NCBI GenBank assembly: GCA_977006965.1
Contig: OZ345359.1
Location: forward strand, 930,001 to 994,000
From: Phymatolithon calcareum
Taxonomy: Eukaryota; Rhodophyta; Florideophyceae; Hapalidiales
Length of the DNA stretch: 64,000 nucleotides
Direction of reading: 5' to 3'
Shown here: one piece after another, positions 10,499-22,400 of the stretch
How the letters are laid out: each line of letters opens with the position of its first letter
How positions within the stretch are numbered: position 1 is the first letter of the stretch
The notes under the pieces: generated by a model
Told to the model about the DNA's origin: nothing
The model's input: the letters and a program-made list of their open reading frames with translations, nothing else
Databases searched by the model: none
Translations under genes and position numbers: made by a program

Positions 10499-11954
10499 TT
10501 ATAACGGCGGCAATTTCAAATGGTTCCCAAGATTCAGCAGCAATTTCAAATATTTCCAAATATTCAGCAGCATGTAGTCTGCGACATTCTCCTTCGTTAG
10601 CATAGTCGTCGTGCTCTCGAGAAGTATCGTTGTCGGACTGAAGATCATGTACTCAGACCATGGTGTTTGGTGGCACATCTCCCAGTAAAGTTTGCGCATC
10701 CACGAGTCCTCTCTGCTGCACGACGATAATGCGACGTATTCAGCTTTGCCGGATGACAAGGCGATGACTGATTTTTCCGGCTTTTCCAATGAACGAAAGA
10801 GTTGTTGGCGAAGATTAGGTGTCCCGTCGTGGACCTCCGCGTTTCAAGACTTCCACCCCAGTCGGCATCAACGGCCGCAGTAAGCGATGATGCATCTAAT
10901 TTGCCGTTGCGACGGTATTGAATGCCGAGGCTGGTAGTATTGGCGAGATATCGAAGAACACGCTTGACGAATTCCAGATGGCGATGTGTGGGAGCGTGAG
11001 TTTGACGGGCGAGTACCCCTACCGGGAAGTTTAAGTCTGGTCTCGTGTACACTGCGAGGTACAAGAGGACCCCGATTATCGCTCTGTATGCTGCGTGGAC
11101 CCGGCGATCTAGAAGTTCTTCGTGCTCTGCCGTAGGCATGAGGCCGGCTTCTACTGGCAACAGTGTTCGTGCCGGGTTGGCATTTGTGAGTTCGTATTTT
11201 GCCGAAGCAGTGTTTTCGAGTACCTCTCCTGATCAACTTTCAACCCTTTCGGATTTCGTGTGATCGTCCAGACGATGAACGAACGCAGAGCGCCAAAAAT
11301 TTGAACATCGTACGGCGCCTGCAGTTTGGCTTTGTCGTCTTCGAGGAGGTTCCTGTCCTTCGACGTGAATGCCATGTCGTTCACTACCACGGCAATGATG
11401 AGGAATCTGCTGTGATCCTTCAAGAAGAACAGCCGTTCATCGTATTTCGACGTGCAGAATCCCCAACTGGTGAGCAATTCGTGTAATGCTGATCCCCAGA
11501 TGTTCCCGGCTTGCATTATACCGTAAATGGCGTTATCGAGACGGCACACGTAACCTGGATTGTCCTCTCTTCTTGAAGAGTTCGTGGGCTGCCGCATGCA
11601 AATAGTAATTTCGATCTTCCCATACAGGTACGCGTTGGATACGTCGCCCCCTTCGAGGATAAGGTCATCACTGGGCACAAAAGCGAGAAGCATTCGAATT
11701 GTTTCATGGGCGGCGACTGGTGCATACAGCGTGTCGGAGTCAAAGTCCACGTATGCTTTCTGGTAGTCACCGCGAGCGTTGACCCGTGCCTTACACAAGT
11801 ACCGCGATTCTTCTGCATCGAGCGGTTTGGCCTTGAATATCCAAATGTACTGCAGGATGTTCATTTCCGGTTTGGGAATTACGTATGACCATGTGCCTCT
11901 CTTTATGGGAGCGTCACCGTGACATTCTCGCGACTGCTTTAGGTCACGCGTCAC
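10499..11954 (-). pseudogene. copia reverse transcriptase and RNase H
   Basis: 11151-11954 encodes the copia RT (RVT_2): the KARVNARGDYQ and GGDVSNAYLYGKI segments are characteristic. The YVDD box has decayed to VVND, losing the first catalytic aspartate. 10499-11160, in another frame, encodes the downstream Y-L-A-V-Y-T-R-P-D-L-N-F region and an RNase H remnant (ADWGGSLETRRSTTGH). A frameshift joins the two parts. It is not functional. Confidence 0.85.
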
Positions 11955-12654
11955 GTGCCATATCTGTCACGCTAGGGTAATTACAATACAATTATAGGAT
12001 AGTAATTGTAATTGGTCTTGGCCGTGGTCACAGTGACATGATGTATGATAGATTGTGACGTGACGTGTAACGTGTGACTGAGGAAAAGTAACGAGGAGGA
12101 ATAGAGTATGATTGATCAACGGAGTAACGATATGATGGGATGGTATGATATTGACTATGTTTCTGGTGTTGATAAGGGGTGTTGATCACGTCACATGAGT
12201 GACATGAGTGACTGTTCGTCACATCAGCGTAGGGATGAAGGGCCCTGAGATGTCAAGATGTATCTCTTGTATGGGATGGGTTGCGGATAATCGAGATTGG
12301 TAAACTGGCGAGCGCTTCGACTTTGCCGTCAGATACTGTCAGATATGGGGGATTCATTCCAAGCTGTTCATCGTGGATGAATGAAAACGCGGAGCACTCG
12401 ACAAACATTCGGCGAGGCTCATATACCGTTGTGCGCCCGGATGGTCAGTTTCACTGTGCCAAGAGATAGCTTCTGGTTGGAACGCTGTATAACTGCAGCC
12501 GTTTTTCCAGAATGGTTCTCGGTTGTCAAATCCATATGGTAGAGCCTGTCGGTGCATGGAGTTTCGTATGCTACTTTCATCGTTTTCTTGTCCAGGATTT
12601 TGGTATCCAGCGCCACTATCAATCTCTTCATTTCCTACCAGCTCCCTTCAAATT

Positions 12655-12835
12655 GCCATTACAGCTTGTATTTACAGCAAGCCCTTACAGAGAGCATTAC
12701 AGTCATTACAGTACAGTAGGTTTCGATGCGTACTTACACCATAAAGGATCACGAAGGGCACACTCTAGAACCCCTGCTTACAGCTTACAGATGCTTACAT
12801 TGTAATGCTTACACTGTAATCACTACAGTGGCGTC
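12655..12835. repeat. Cluster of TTACAG hexamers inside the copia element
   Basis: At least seven exact TTACAG motifs and several variants (TTACAT, TTACAC, CTACAG) lie within 180 bp, irregularly spaced. They fall where protease or integrase coding would be expected, so this may be inserted or expanded DNA. Confidence 0.5.
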
Positions 12836-13294
12836 GGGCTAGGGAAGCCGCTTCGCGGCTGCCAGAACTTTCCATTGATCCATTTCTCATATTGCGAAGT
12901 CATCCGTTGATCCAATTCTTTTTCTATAAAGGTCGCCGCCCTCGCGTTTTGCCAGGGAACAACCCGACCACGGCCAGCGTGCCAACTTGTGCGTTTCAAA
13001 CCCCACAAGGATGAAAAATTCATTGTATTGCCTGAAGTCATCCGCGAGCAGAACGTTGTAGCGTTTCGCAAGATAACAGAGAGCCAACATATGTGAATAC
13101 GACCACATTGTTCGCACGGAAAGGCCCTGACGGGTCGTTGAATCTAGAGCCATTGTGTTGGTTTCCGAACGATGTGCGTCGGGATGGGTGAATTTATCCG
13201 CTCACGTGGTTAGCGGATGATTGTACGTTGAAGTCATCCTCATTGTGTTGCTCCTGATATTGGGGCGTATGCACGTCTTGTACGTGATCGTATC

Positions 13295-14225
13295 CTAAGT
13301 CGTGCCCGCGGTATTGCTGCCGGTTTTATGTTCCTCGCCGTCCTCTATACCCACGCGAGCCTCTGAGATTGCCCCGACTTCTTCCTCGACGGGATCGAAA
13401 AGGTCTATAAGATCTTTGGTAGTACTCGGCACGTTTTCGGGACAAAACCGGATGAAGTGTCCTACTTTTCCGCAGTAGTAACATAGTTTCCCTATGCCGT
13501 TGGTCATATTTCTTCCTCCTCGACTGCGTCCGTTTGTTCCCGACGGTACAGTCTGCCATTCCGACCTCTCCGACGCCCACGGTCTTGAACCCTGAAAAAT
13601 GACTTGTTACTGCTCGGTTGGAAAGTTTGATGTTGTGCTGCTCGTTAACTGTTCGAGCCATCTCCGCTTGAACAGCTTCCTTGACGTTGTCGAAGTTGGA
13701 CTCAGTAAGGGATGAGACCACGGTCAAAGGCGCAAACTTATCGGGTATGGTGTGAAACAGTTTTTTGACTTTGTGCCTATCAGTGACTTCTTTGTCCATC
13801 GCTGCTAACTCATCGTAAATTCTCAGAAACTTCGTGATGTGTGCGTCTCAACTCTTGTTCTCATCGAAACGGAGAGAATTGAGTTTGTGTCGAAGGTGAG
13901 GATAGTCTACGTGTTTGACGTGGTGTAGATCCGAGTAATCGCTTCCCACAGTTCTTTGGTCGTCTTATCGTCATCATCCATAATCTTACGGGTTTGAGTC
14001 TGAGCGGCAGTACCGAGAGACAAAACGATGTCTGCTTGGCGTTTTTTGACTTTGTGAGCTATTCTGCAGCGTCCTCGTCGTCATCCGGTTCCTCGAAGAG
14101 TCCAACAAGATGAGGATCGTTCTTGCGCAGGTACTGATAAAGTCAACGTTTCCAGTAGATGATGTTTGCAGCTCTGTTGAGCTGCGGGAGCTTGAGGACG
14201 TCCCGATCTCTGTCCATGATTACGA
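13295..14225 (-). pseudogene. copia gag remnant with CCHC zinc knuckle
   Basis: Minus-strand reading starts near 14225 with an ATG and a gag-like N-terminus (LNRAANIIYWKR). The protein then passes through several frames. At 13295-13507 there is a clean nucleocapsid knuckle CYYCGKVGHFIRFC (C-x2-C-x4-H-x4-C). The 13326-13799 frame carries the VTDRHKVKKLFHTIPDKF helix region typical of copia gag (UBN2-like). Several stops disable it. Confidence 0.75.
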
Positions 14226-14258
14226 AGTTTTGTGTTTCTAAACTTACCGGTGCTACTA

Positions 14259-14462
14259 TATCAGAATACGGGGATCAGCAGGAAATTCTCTGTTTGTCTC
14301 CCCAGCGAGAGCAGCGGCAGCAAGGTGGTTATTGTTAATGTCACTTGAGATTGCAGAGGATTCTGCGGATGTGTAACCCTTAGTTACACGTGGAAAGAGA
14401 ATTAGATCTCGGTACTCACGGATCCAGCAGTGTCAGAAGCATTTTTGATTAGTTCTTTGACA
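14259..14462 (-). repeat. 5' LTR of the copia element
   Basis: On the minus strand it starts TGTCAAAGAACTAATC and ends CGTATTCTGATA. The terminal CA has mutated to TA. It pairs with the LTR at 9973-10174. The primer-binding region just inside (about 14241-14258) does not obviously match the usual initiator-tRNA site. Confidence 0.8.
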
Positions 14463-14678
14463 GCCTTGACAATTGAGGAGCTGATAAAACTTTTGTAATA
14501 AATAAATGTATCATAGCTCCTTCATAGTGTCGAATTTTATGGCTTTTCTTCGCTGCCTGTGCGCATCTGACAAAGGTTGTTTCCTGCTCATATTTGAAAT
14601 GGGTGAACTGTAACACAGGAAGCTTCTTCGTCCATAATTTATTATCATCACCCGGGTGTGGGCAAGTCGGTGCACTGC

Positions 14679-14746
14679 GGGAGCACGGCAGCATTTTGGC
14701 CCGAAAATTATTTGGTTTATTTGGGCCAAAATGCTGCCGTGCTCCC
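14679..14746. repeat. 24-bp perfect inverted repeat with 20-bp loop
   Basis: The arms at 14679-14702 and 14723-14746 are exact reverse complements (GGGAGCACGGCAGC...). The loop is AT-rich. It lies just outside the copia element and next to dispersed repeat A. It is probably a MITE remnant. Confidence 0.8.
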
Positions 14747-14759
14747 CCACACAAAGCTG

Positions 14760-14883
14760 TAGGAACTAGCTGGTCTTGGACTACAGCAAGGATATTCTAC
14801 CCAATAAAAGCGCTGCATTAAGTTATCATCACCCGGCCGACAAGCGGATTGTCGCCCGGTAGGATTGGTCCGATATGGGCGAC
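14760..14883 (-). repeat. Dispersed repeat A, right copy
   Basis: This is the inverted counterpart of 9201-9326, with few differences over about 124 bp. A further ATCATCACCCGG at about 14644 hints at a third partial copy. Confidence 0.75.
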
Positions 14884-15017
14884 AAATTCCATATCTCCCG
14901 GTGAGGAAAAAAGTGGCCAAATTATTCCCCAAAATTTCATTCCTGCGGGGTCATATATCCCATGTCATCCCGCCGGCCAAAACGAAAAGGGGAAGTCTAC
15001 GGCCTCAAAAGAAGGCT

Positions 15018-16170
15018 GATAAGCCGGTTATCACATGAAACTGAAGGGACCGGCCATGATTTGAAACCACTCGGTAGTCTCGCGGGCGTAATTTTGGTCC
15101 CTCGGGGCCCCCGCGGGGGGCTGCGGGAAATATCGATCTCACCACTTTAGAATTGCTTCGACCACGGAAGAATTTTGGGTCTAGCAAACCCCTATATCTT
15201 GCGTTTGAGATTAATTAGTATTGCATTGCTGTCTGGATCGTGCGCATTACACTGATTTCTCCAACCTCCAGTATCCCTGCACTACTGCAAGTTGCGTCAA
15301 TTTAGTGCCCTTTTTTGACCCCAGTGCCGTATCAAAGAAAGGTTCCGTGCCCTTCGCCGGGGCAGCTGTTTTCATCGCCGGGGCAGCTGTTTTCGTCGCC
15401 AGGGCAGCTGTTTCGTGCGAAACGCAAGGACTCTATAGAACTTTAAGCGCCGATCTCTCAACGACGGAATTTTTTACTCTTGCAAGACATAAGTGTACCC
15501 TGTAGAGAATCCGCCCGCGAAGCCTTTTCTCGAAAAACATTTACGAAATAAAAATTTCTTCATGGACATATCGACCGTCATAGTTTCGCGAAATCGCTGT
15601 TTCCAGCCGATTTAGCCATTTTGAGGCGACCAGATTTCGTACTAAACGTAAGAGTTTCGTAAGAAAAACTTGATATTTCAGTAGGGGCGCACGACGTCAT
15701 CGAGGATACGCTGCAATTTTTATGCTGCTCTCGTCCATGGCAGAGAAATCGGCTCTTAAAGATTTCGCTGTTTTAGTGAGCGTGTTTCGTGAAATCGTTC
15801 ACGAAAAGGGCGAAGAAAGCGGAACGCCTGTTACGTGCAGCAAATATGATATCTTTTTGACAACGAGGACCAGAAAAACCAGGGACAGTCCTACGAAATA
15901 AGCATTATGCTTAATACAGGCTCTATGGGCCAATTATGATGAGATTCCGTCAAAGAGCGCTTTAGTTCATAGGAAGAAGAGCAACTTGGACGACATGCTT
16001 CTCCACACCTACTTACAGTTTGCAATATGAAACATAATTTCCTGTAAAGGCCATGCGCTGGGGAGATCGATATTTCCCGCATCCCCCGGGCCCCGAGGGA
16101 CCAAAATCACGCCTTTGTGACGTTCCTCGTGATTCCTCATCATGGCCGGTCCCTTAAGTTTCGTGCGATA
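15018..16170. mobile_element. Element with about 120-bp terminal inverted repeats, no transposase seen
   Basis: 15018-15138 and 16058-16170 are imperfect reverse complements, sharing AAGGGACCGGCCATGAT, TTTTGGTCCCTCGGGGCCC and GGGAAATATCGATCTC. The roughly 0.9 kb between them has no recognisable coding sequence. It contains a 21-bp direct repeat. The outer ends fade gradually, so the exact boundaries and target duplication are undefined. Confidence 0.6.
15353..15415. repeat. 21-bp tandem repeat, three units
   Basis: Three units of TCGCCGGGGCAGCTGTTTT with minor changes lie inside the element bounded by the long inverted repeats. Confidence 0.75.
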
Positions 16171-16459
16171 ACCTATACTCAGAATTCTGAGTCTATAGTA
16201 GTCTCCCCCGTAAGATTTTTGTCCACTTGTGTCATCGCGCACTGGCAAGTCGGTTCCCCAGGACCTCATTAGCACGGAACGGTGCCCCATCGGTCCACTT
16301 AGGTTCCCCATAAAGGCATCGTTGTCTACACTTTCACCTTTGTGGAGGCATGTATCTGCTCACACCCGCAGGATTTCGCAGTCGTGTGTAGTCCCAGTCC
16401 TTCCACTTGCGGGCTGCAAAGCTACTCGACTTTTACGCACCATCGACGTCCTAATAACC

Positions 16460-19400
16460 ATGAGCGAATCCACCTCGACCTCCTTTCCCCACCGGCCAGC
16501 AATTGCATTGGTCGGAAACCCGGGCGCTGGAAAAAGCACTCTCCTCAACGGAATCGCAGGAAGTGCACAGTTCCGAAGCGGGCCTAGCTTCGGTGAAGGT
16601 CTGACAGAAGTTCTCCAAGCATTTTCCGTGGGGAACTTGACGCTGTACGATACCCCCGGTCTTTTCGATATCACAAGAATGAAGCAAGCGGGCGAAGAGC
16701 TGGACAAGTTACTCTCTGAAAATATCGCACTGAAGATTGCGTTCGTTGTCACTTTGGATGGAGGCCGAGTGAGAAGAAGCGACACGCTCATGATAAAGCT
16801 TGTACTCGATGCTATTTCCGTGGACACGAACGACAGGTTCGGGGTGATAATCAACATGATGGAAGAGCGTGTTGAGGCCGTGATAGGAAAAAACCCGGAA
16901 GTGGAATGCAAAATCCGAAAACTATTGACGGGGGATCGGAAGACAAGCCACTGGTGCTACGTGCCAATGGAGGCATCTCTTCTCGGGGAAAAAGATGAAT
17001 GTCACACTACAGCGGCGTTGCACCTCCTACTCCATGGTCTTCCCGTGACGAAGCCATTGTACACCGTGGTGTCCAGCATTGCAACTCAGAACTTGGAGAA
17101 GCTTCTGGAGGCTGCGGAGCTTCGAGTCAGGGAAATCGAGAATGCCAAGGGAGTAGAATTTAGGGAAATGATGGCAGACTATGAGCTACAAAAGCTTGCT
17201 GCTGAGAAGCGAATCAACGCACTTGAGCAAGCGCTTCGTAATCATACGTCGAAGAATGCACAGAGATCAAAAGAAGTGCAGAATATCGAGGAGGAAAAGA
17301 AAGAGGGGAGCGTGGCGTACGATCTAGGTGACCCTTTTGTAGCCATTCAGGCAGCTAAGCAAGCAGAAGATGGCGCAGATGGGGTTCTAGCGCACCCGGT
17401 TCGCGCATCTGAGCTGTACAAGCGTGCCCATGTGAATGCAATGATCGGCCTCGCATTATTGCTAGCAGATGGCGCAGATGGTGTACCGGCAGACCCAGTT
17501 CGAGTAATTCACCAGTGCAACCGCGCAATTGAGGAAGGTGGTCATGTCGAGGCAATGCACAATCTCGCGTCGTTGCTTGAAGATGGCGCAGATGGTGTAG
17601 CGGCAGACCCGGTTCGAGCAGTTGACCTATACAACCGCGCAATTGAGGAAGGTGGGCATGTGAAGGCAATGTTCGGTCTCGCACGTTTGCTAAAAAATGG
17701 CGCAGATGGTGTAGCGACTGACCCGGTTCGAGCAGTTGACTTGTACAACCGAGCAATTGAGGAAGGTGGGCATGTCGAAGCAATGTTCAATCTCGCACTT
17801 TTGCTACAAAATGGCGCAGATGGTGTAGCGACAGACCCGGTTCGAGCAGTTGACCTATACAACCGCGCAATTGCGGAAGGTGGGCATGTAAAGGCAATGT
17901 TCAATATCGCACTTTTGCTACAAAATGGCGCAGATGGTGTAGCGGCAGACCCGGTTCGAGCAGTTGACCTATACAACCGCGCAATTGAGGAAGGTGGGCA
18001 TGTGAAGGCAATGTTCTGTCTCGCACTTTTGCTACAAAATGGCGCAGATGGTGTAGCGGCAGACCCGGTTCGAGCAGTTGACCTATACAACCGCGCAATT
18101 GAGGAAGGTGGCGATGTCGAGGCAATGTTCAATCTCGCACTTTTGCTACAAAATGGCGCAGATGGTTTAGCGACAGACCCGGTTCGAGCAGTTGACCTAT
18201 ACAACCGCGCAATTGAGGAAGGTGGCGATGTGAAGGCAATGTTCGGTCTCGCACGTTTGCTAAAAAATGGCGCAGATGGTTTAGCGACAGACCCGGTTCG
18301 AGCAGTTGACCTATACAACCGCGCAATTGCGGAAGGTGGCGATGTCGAGGCAATGTTCAATCTCGCACTTTTGCTACAAAATGGCGCAGATGGTGTAGCG
18401 ACAGACCCGGTTCGAGCAGTTGACCTATACAACCGCGCAATTGAGGAAGGTGGCGATGTCGAAGCAATGTTCAATCTCGCACGTTTGCTAAAAAATGGCG
18501 CAGATGGTGTAGCGACAGACCCGGTTCGAGCAGTTGACCTATACAACCGAGCAATTGAGGAAGGTGGGTATGTGAAGGCAATGTTCAATCTCGCACTTTT
18601 GCTACAAAATGGCGTAGATGGTGTAGCGACAGACCCGGTTCGAGCAGTTGACCTATACAACCGCGCAATTGAGGAAGGTGGCGATGTCGAAGCAATGTTC
18701 AATCTCGCACGTTTGCTAAAAAATGGCGCAGATGGTGTAGCGACAGACCCGGTTCGAGCAGTTGACCTATACAACCGCGCAATTGAGGAAGGTGGGCATG
18801 TGAAGGCAATGTTCGGTCTCGCACGTTTGCTACAAAATGGCGCAGATGGTGTAGCGACAGACCCGGTTCGAGCAGTTGACCTATGCAACCGAGCAATTGA
18901 GGAAGGTGGCGATGTGAAGGCAATGTTCAACCTCGCGCGGTTGCTAGAGAAAGGCGCAGACGGTGTAGCGACAGACCCGGTTCGAGCAGTTAACCTATAC
19001 AACCGAGCAATTGAGGAAGGTGGGCATGTGAAGGCAATGTTCTGTCTCGCACTTTTGCTACAAAATGGCGCAGATGGTGTAGCGGCAGACCCGGTTCGAG
19101 CAGTTGACCTATACAACCGCGCAATTGCGGAAGGTGGGCATGTAAAGGCAATGTTCAATATCGCACTTTTGCTACAAAATGGCGCAGATGGTTTAGCGAC
19201 AGACCCGGTTCGAGCAGTTGACCTATACAACCGCGCAATTGAGGAAGGTGGGCATGTGAAGGCAATGTTCGGTCTCGCACGTTTGCTAAAAAATGGCGCA
19301 GATGGTGTAGCGACAGACCCGGTTCGAGCAGTTGACCTATACAACCGCGCAATTGCGGAAGGTGGCGATGTCGAGGCAATGTTCAATCTCGCACTTTTGC

Positions 19401-22400
19401 TACAAAATGGCGCAGATGGTGTAGCGACAGACCCGGTTCGAGCAGTTGACCTATACAACCGCGCAATTGAGGAAGGTGGCGATGTCGAAGCAATGTTCAA
19501 TCTCGCACGTTTGCTAAAAAATGGCGCAAATGGTGTAGCGACAGACCCGGTTCGAGCAGTTGACCTATACAACCGAGCAATTGAGGAAGGTGGGTATGTG
19601 AAGGCAATGTTCAATCTCGCACTTTTGCTACAAAATGGCGTAGATGGTGTAGCGACAGACCCGGTTCGAGCAGTTGACCTATACAACCGCGCAATTGAGG
19701 AAGGTGGCGATGTCGAAGCAATGTTCAATCTCGCACGTTTGCTAAAAAATGGCGCAGATGGTTTAGCGACAGACCCGGTTCGAGCAGTTGACCTATACAA
19801 CCGCGCAATTGAGGAAGGTGGGCATGTGAAGGCAATGTTCGGTCTCGCACGTTTGCTACAAAATGGCGCAGATGGTGTAGCGACAGACCCGGTTCGAGCA
19901 GTTGACCTATGCAACCGAGCAATTGAGGAAGGTGGCGATGTGAAGGCAATGTTCAACCTCGCGCGGTTGCTAGAGAAAGGCGCAGATGGTGTAGCGACAG
20001 ACCCGGTTCGAGCAGTTGACCTATACAACCGCGCAATTGAGGAAGGTGGCGATGTGAAGGCAATGTTCAACCTCGCGCGGTTGCTAGAGAAAGGCGCAAA
20101 TGGTGTAGCGACAGACCCGGTTCGAGCAGTTGACCTATACAACCGCGCAATTGAGGAAGGTGGGCATGTGAAGGCAATGTTCGGTCTCGCACGTTTGCTA
20201 AAAAATGGCGCAGATGGTGTAGCGACAGACCCGGTTCGAGCAGTTAACCTATACAACCGCGCAATTGAGGAAGGTGGCGACGTGAAGGCAATGTTCAACC
20301 TCGCGCGGTTGCTAGAGAAAGGCGCAGATGGTGTAGCGACAGACCCGGTTCGAGCAGTTGACCTATACAACCGCGCAATTGAGGAAGGTGGGCATGTGAA
20401 GGCAATGTTCGGTCTCGCACGTTTGCTAAAAAATGGCGCAGATGGTGTAGCGACAGACCCGGTTCGAGCAGTTAACCTATACAACCGCGCAATTGAGGAA
20501 GGTGGCGATGTGAAGGCAATGTTCAACCTCGCACTTTTGCTACAAAATGGCGTAGATGGTGTAGCGACAGACCCGGTTCGAGCAGTTAACCTATACAACC
20601 GCGCAATTGCGGAAGGTGGCGATGTGAATGCAATGTTCAACCTCGCGCGGTTGCTAGAGAAAGGCGCAGATGGTTTAGCGACAGACCCGGTTCGAGCAGT
20701 TAACCTATACAACCGAGCAATTGAGGAAGGTGGCGATGTCGAGGCAATGTTCAATCTCGCACTTTTGCTACAAAATGGCGCAGATGGTGTAGCGACAGAC
20801 CCGGTTCGAGCAGTTGACCTATACAACCGCGCAATTGAGGAAGGTGGGCATGTGAAGGCAATGTTCGGTCTCGCACGTTTGCTACAAAATGGCGCAGATG
20901 GTGTAGCGACAGACCCGGTTCGAGCAGTTGACCTATGCAACCGAGCAATTGAGGAAGGTGGCGATGTGAAGGCAATGTTCAACCTCGCGCGGTTGCTAGA
21001 GAAAGGCGCAGATGGTGTAGCGACAGACCCGGTTCGAGCAGTTAACCTATACAACCGCGCAATTGAGGAAGGTGGCGATGTGAAGGCAATGTTCAACCTC
21101 GCGCGGTTGCTAGAGAAAGGCGCAAATGGTGTAGCGACAGACCCGGTTCGAGCAGTTGACCTATACAACCGCGCAATTGAGGAAGGTGGGCATGTGAAGG
21201 CAATGTTCGGTCTCGCACGTTTGCTAAAAAATGGCGCAGATGGTGTAGCGACAGACCCGGTTCGAGCAGTTAACCTATACAACCGCGCAATTGAGGAAGG
21301 TGGCGATGTGAAGGCAATGTTCAACCTCGCGCGGTTGCTAGAGAAAGGCGCAGATGGTGTAGCGACAGACCCGGTTCGAGCAGTTGACCTATACAACCGC
21401 GCAATTGAGGAAGGTGGGCATGTGAAGGCAATGTTCGGTCTCGCACGTTTGCTAAAAAATGGCGCAGATGGTGTAGCGACAGACCCGGTTCGAGCAGTTG
21501 ACCTATACAACCGCGCAATTGAGGAAGGTGGCGATGTGAAGGCAATGTTCAACCTCGCACTTTTGCTACAAAATGGCGTAGATGGTGTAGCGACAGACCC
21601 GGTTCGAGCAGTTAACCTATACAACCGCGCAATTGCGGAAGGTGGCGATGTGAATGCAATGTTCAACCTCGCGCGGTTGCTAGAGAAAGGCGCAGATGGT
21701 GTAGCGACAGACCCGGTTCGAGCAGTTGACCTATACAACCGAGCAATTGAGGAAGGTGGCGATGTCGAGGCAATGTTCAATCTCGCACTTTTGCTACAAA
21801 ATGGCGCAGATGGTGTAGCGACAGACCCGGTTCGAGCAGTTGACCTATACAACCGCGCAATTGAGGAAGGTGGGTATGTGAAGGCAATGTTCAATATCGC
21901 ACTTTTGCTACAAAATGGCGTAGATGGTGTAGCGAAAGACCCGGTTCGAGCAGTTAACCTATACAACCGCGCAATTGAGGAAGGTGGGCATGTGAAGGCA
22001 ATGTTCTGTCTCGCACGTTTGCTACAAAATGGCGTAGATGGTGTAGCGACAGACCCGGTTCGAGCAGTTGACCTATACAACCGAGCAATTGAGGAAGGTG
22101 GCGATGTCGAGGCAATGTTCAATCTCGCACTTTTGCTACAAAATGGCGCAGATGGTGTAGCGACAGACCCGGTTCGAGCAGTTGACCTATACAACCGCGC
22201 AATTGAGGAAGGTGGCGATGTCGATGCAATGTTCAATCTCGCACTTTTGCTACAAAATGGCGCAGATGGTGTAGCGACAGACCCGGTTCGAGCAGTTGAC
22301 CTATACAACCGCGCAATTGAGGAAGGTGGGCATGTGAAGGCAATGTTCGGTCTCGCACGTTTGCTAGAGAAAGGCGCAGATGGTGTAGCGGCAGACCCGG

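Larger units (their letters stand above)
9973..14462 (-). mobile_element. Ty1/copia LTR retrotransposon, complete outline, decayed
   Basis: LTRs at 9973-10174 (3') and 14259-14462 (5'), about 203 bp each, enclose copia-type genes read on the minus strand in the order gag, then reverse transcriptase, then RNase H. The 3' LTR is preceded, in element orientation, by a purine tract GAGGGGGCG, a good polypurine tract. The flanks TCCTT and GCCTT match at 4 of 5 bases, fitting the 5-bp duplication typical of copia integration. The frames are full of stops and shifts, and no integrase could be recognised. The LTRs differ at many positions, so the insertion is old. Confidence 0.85.
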
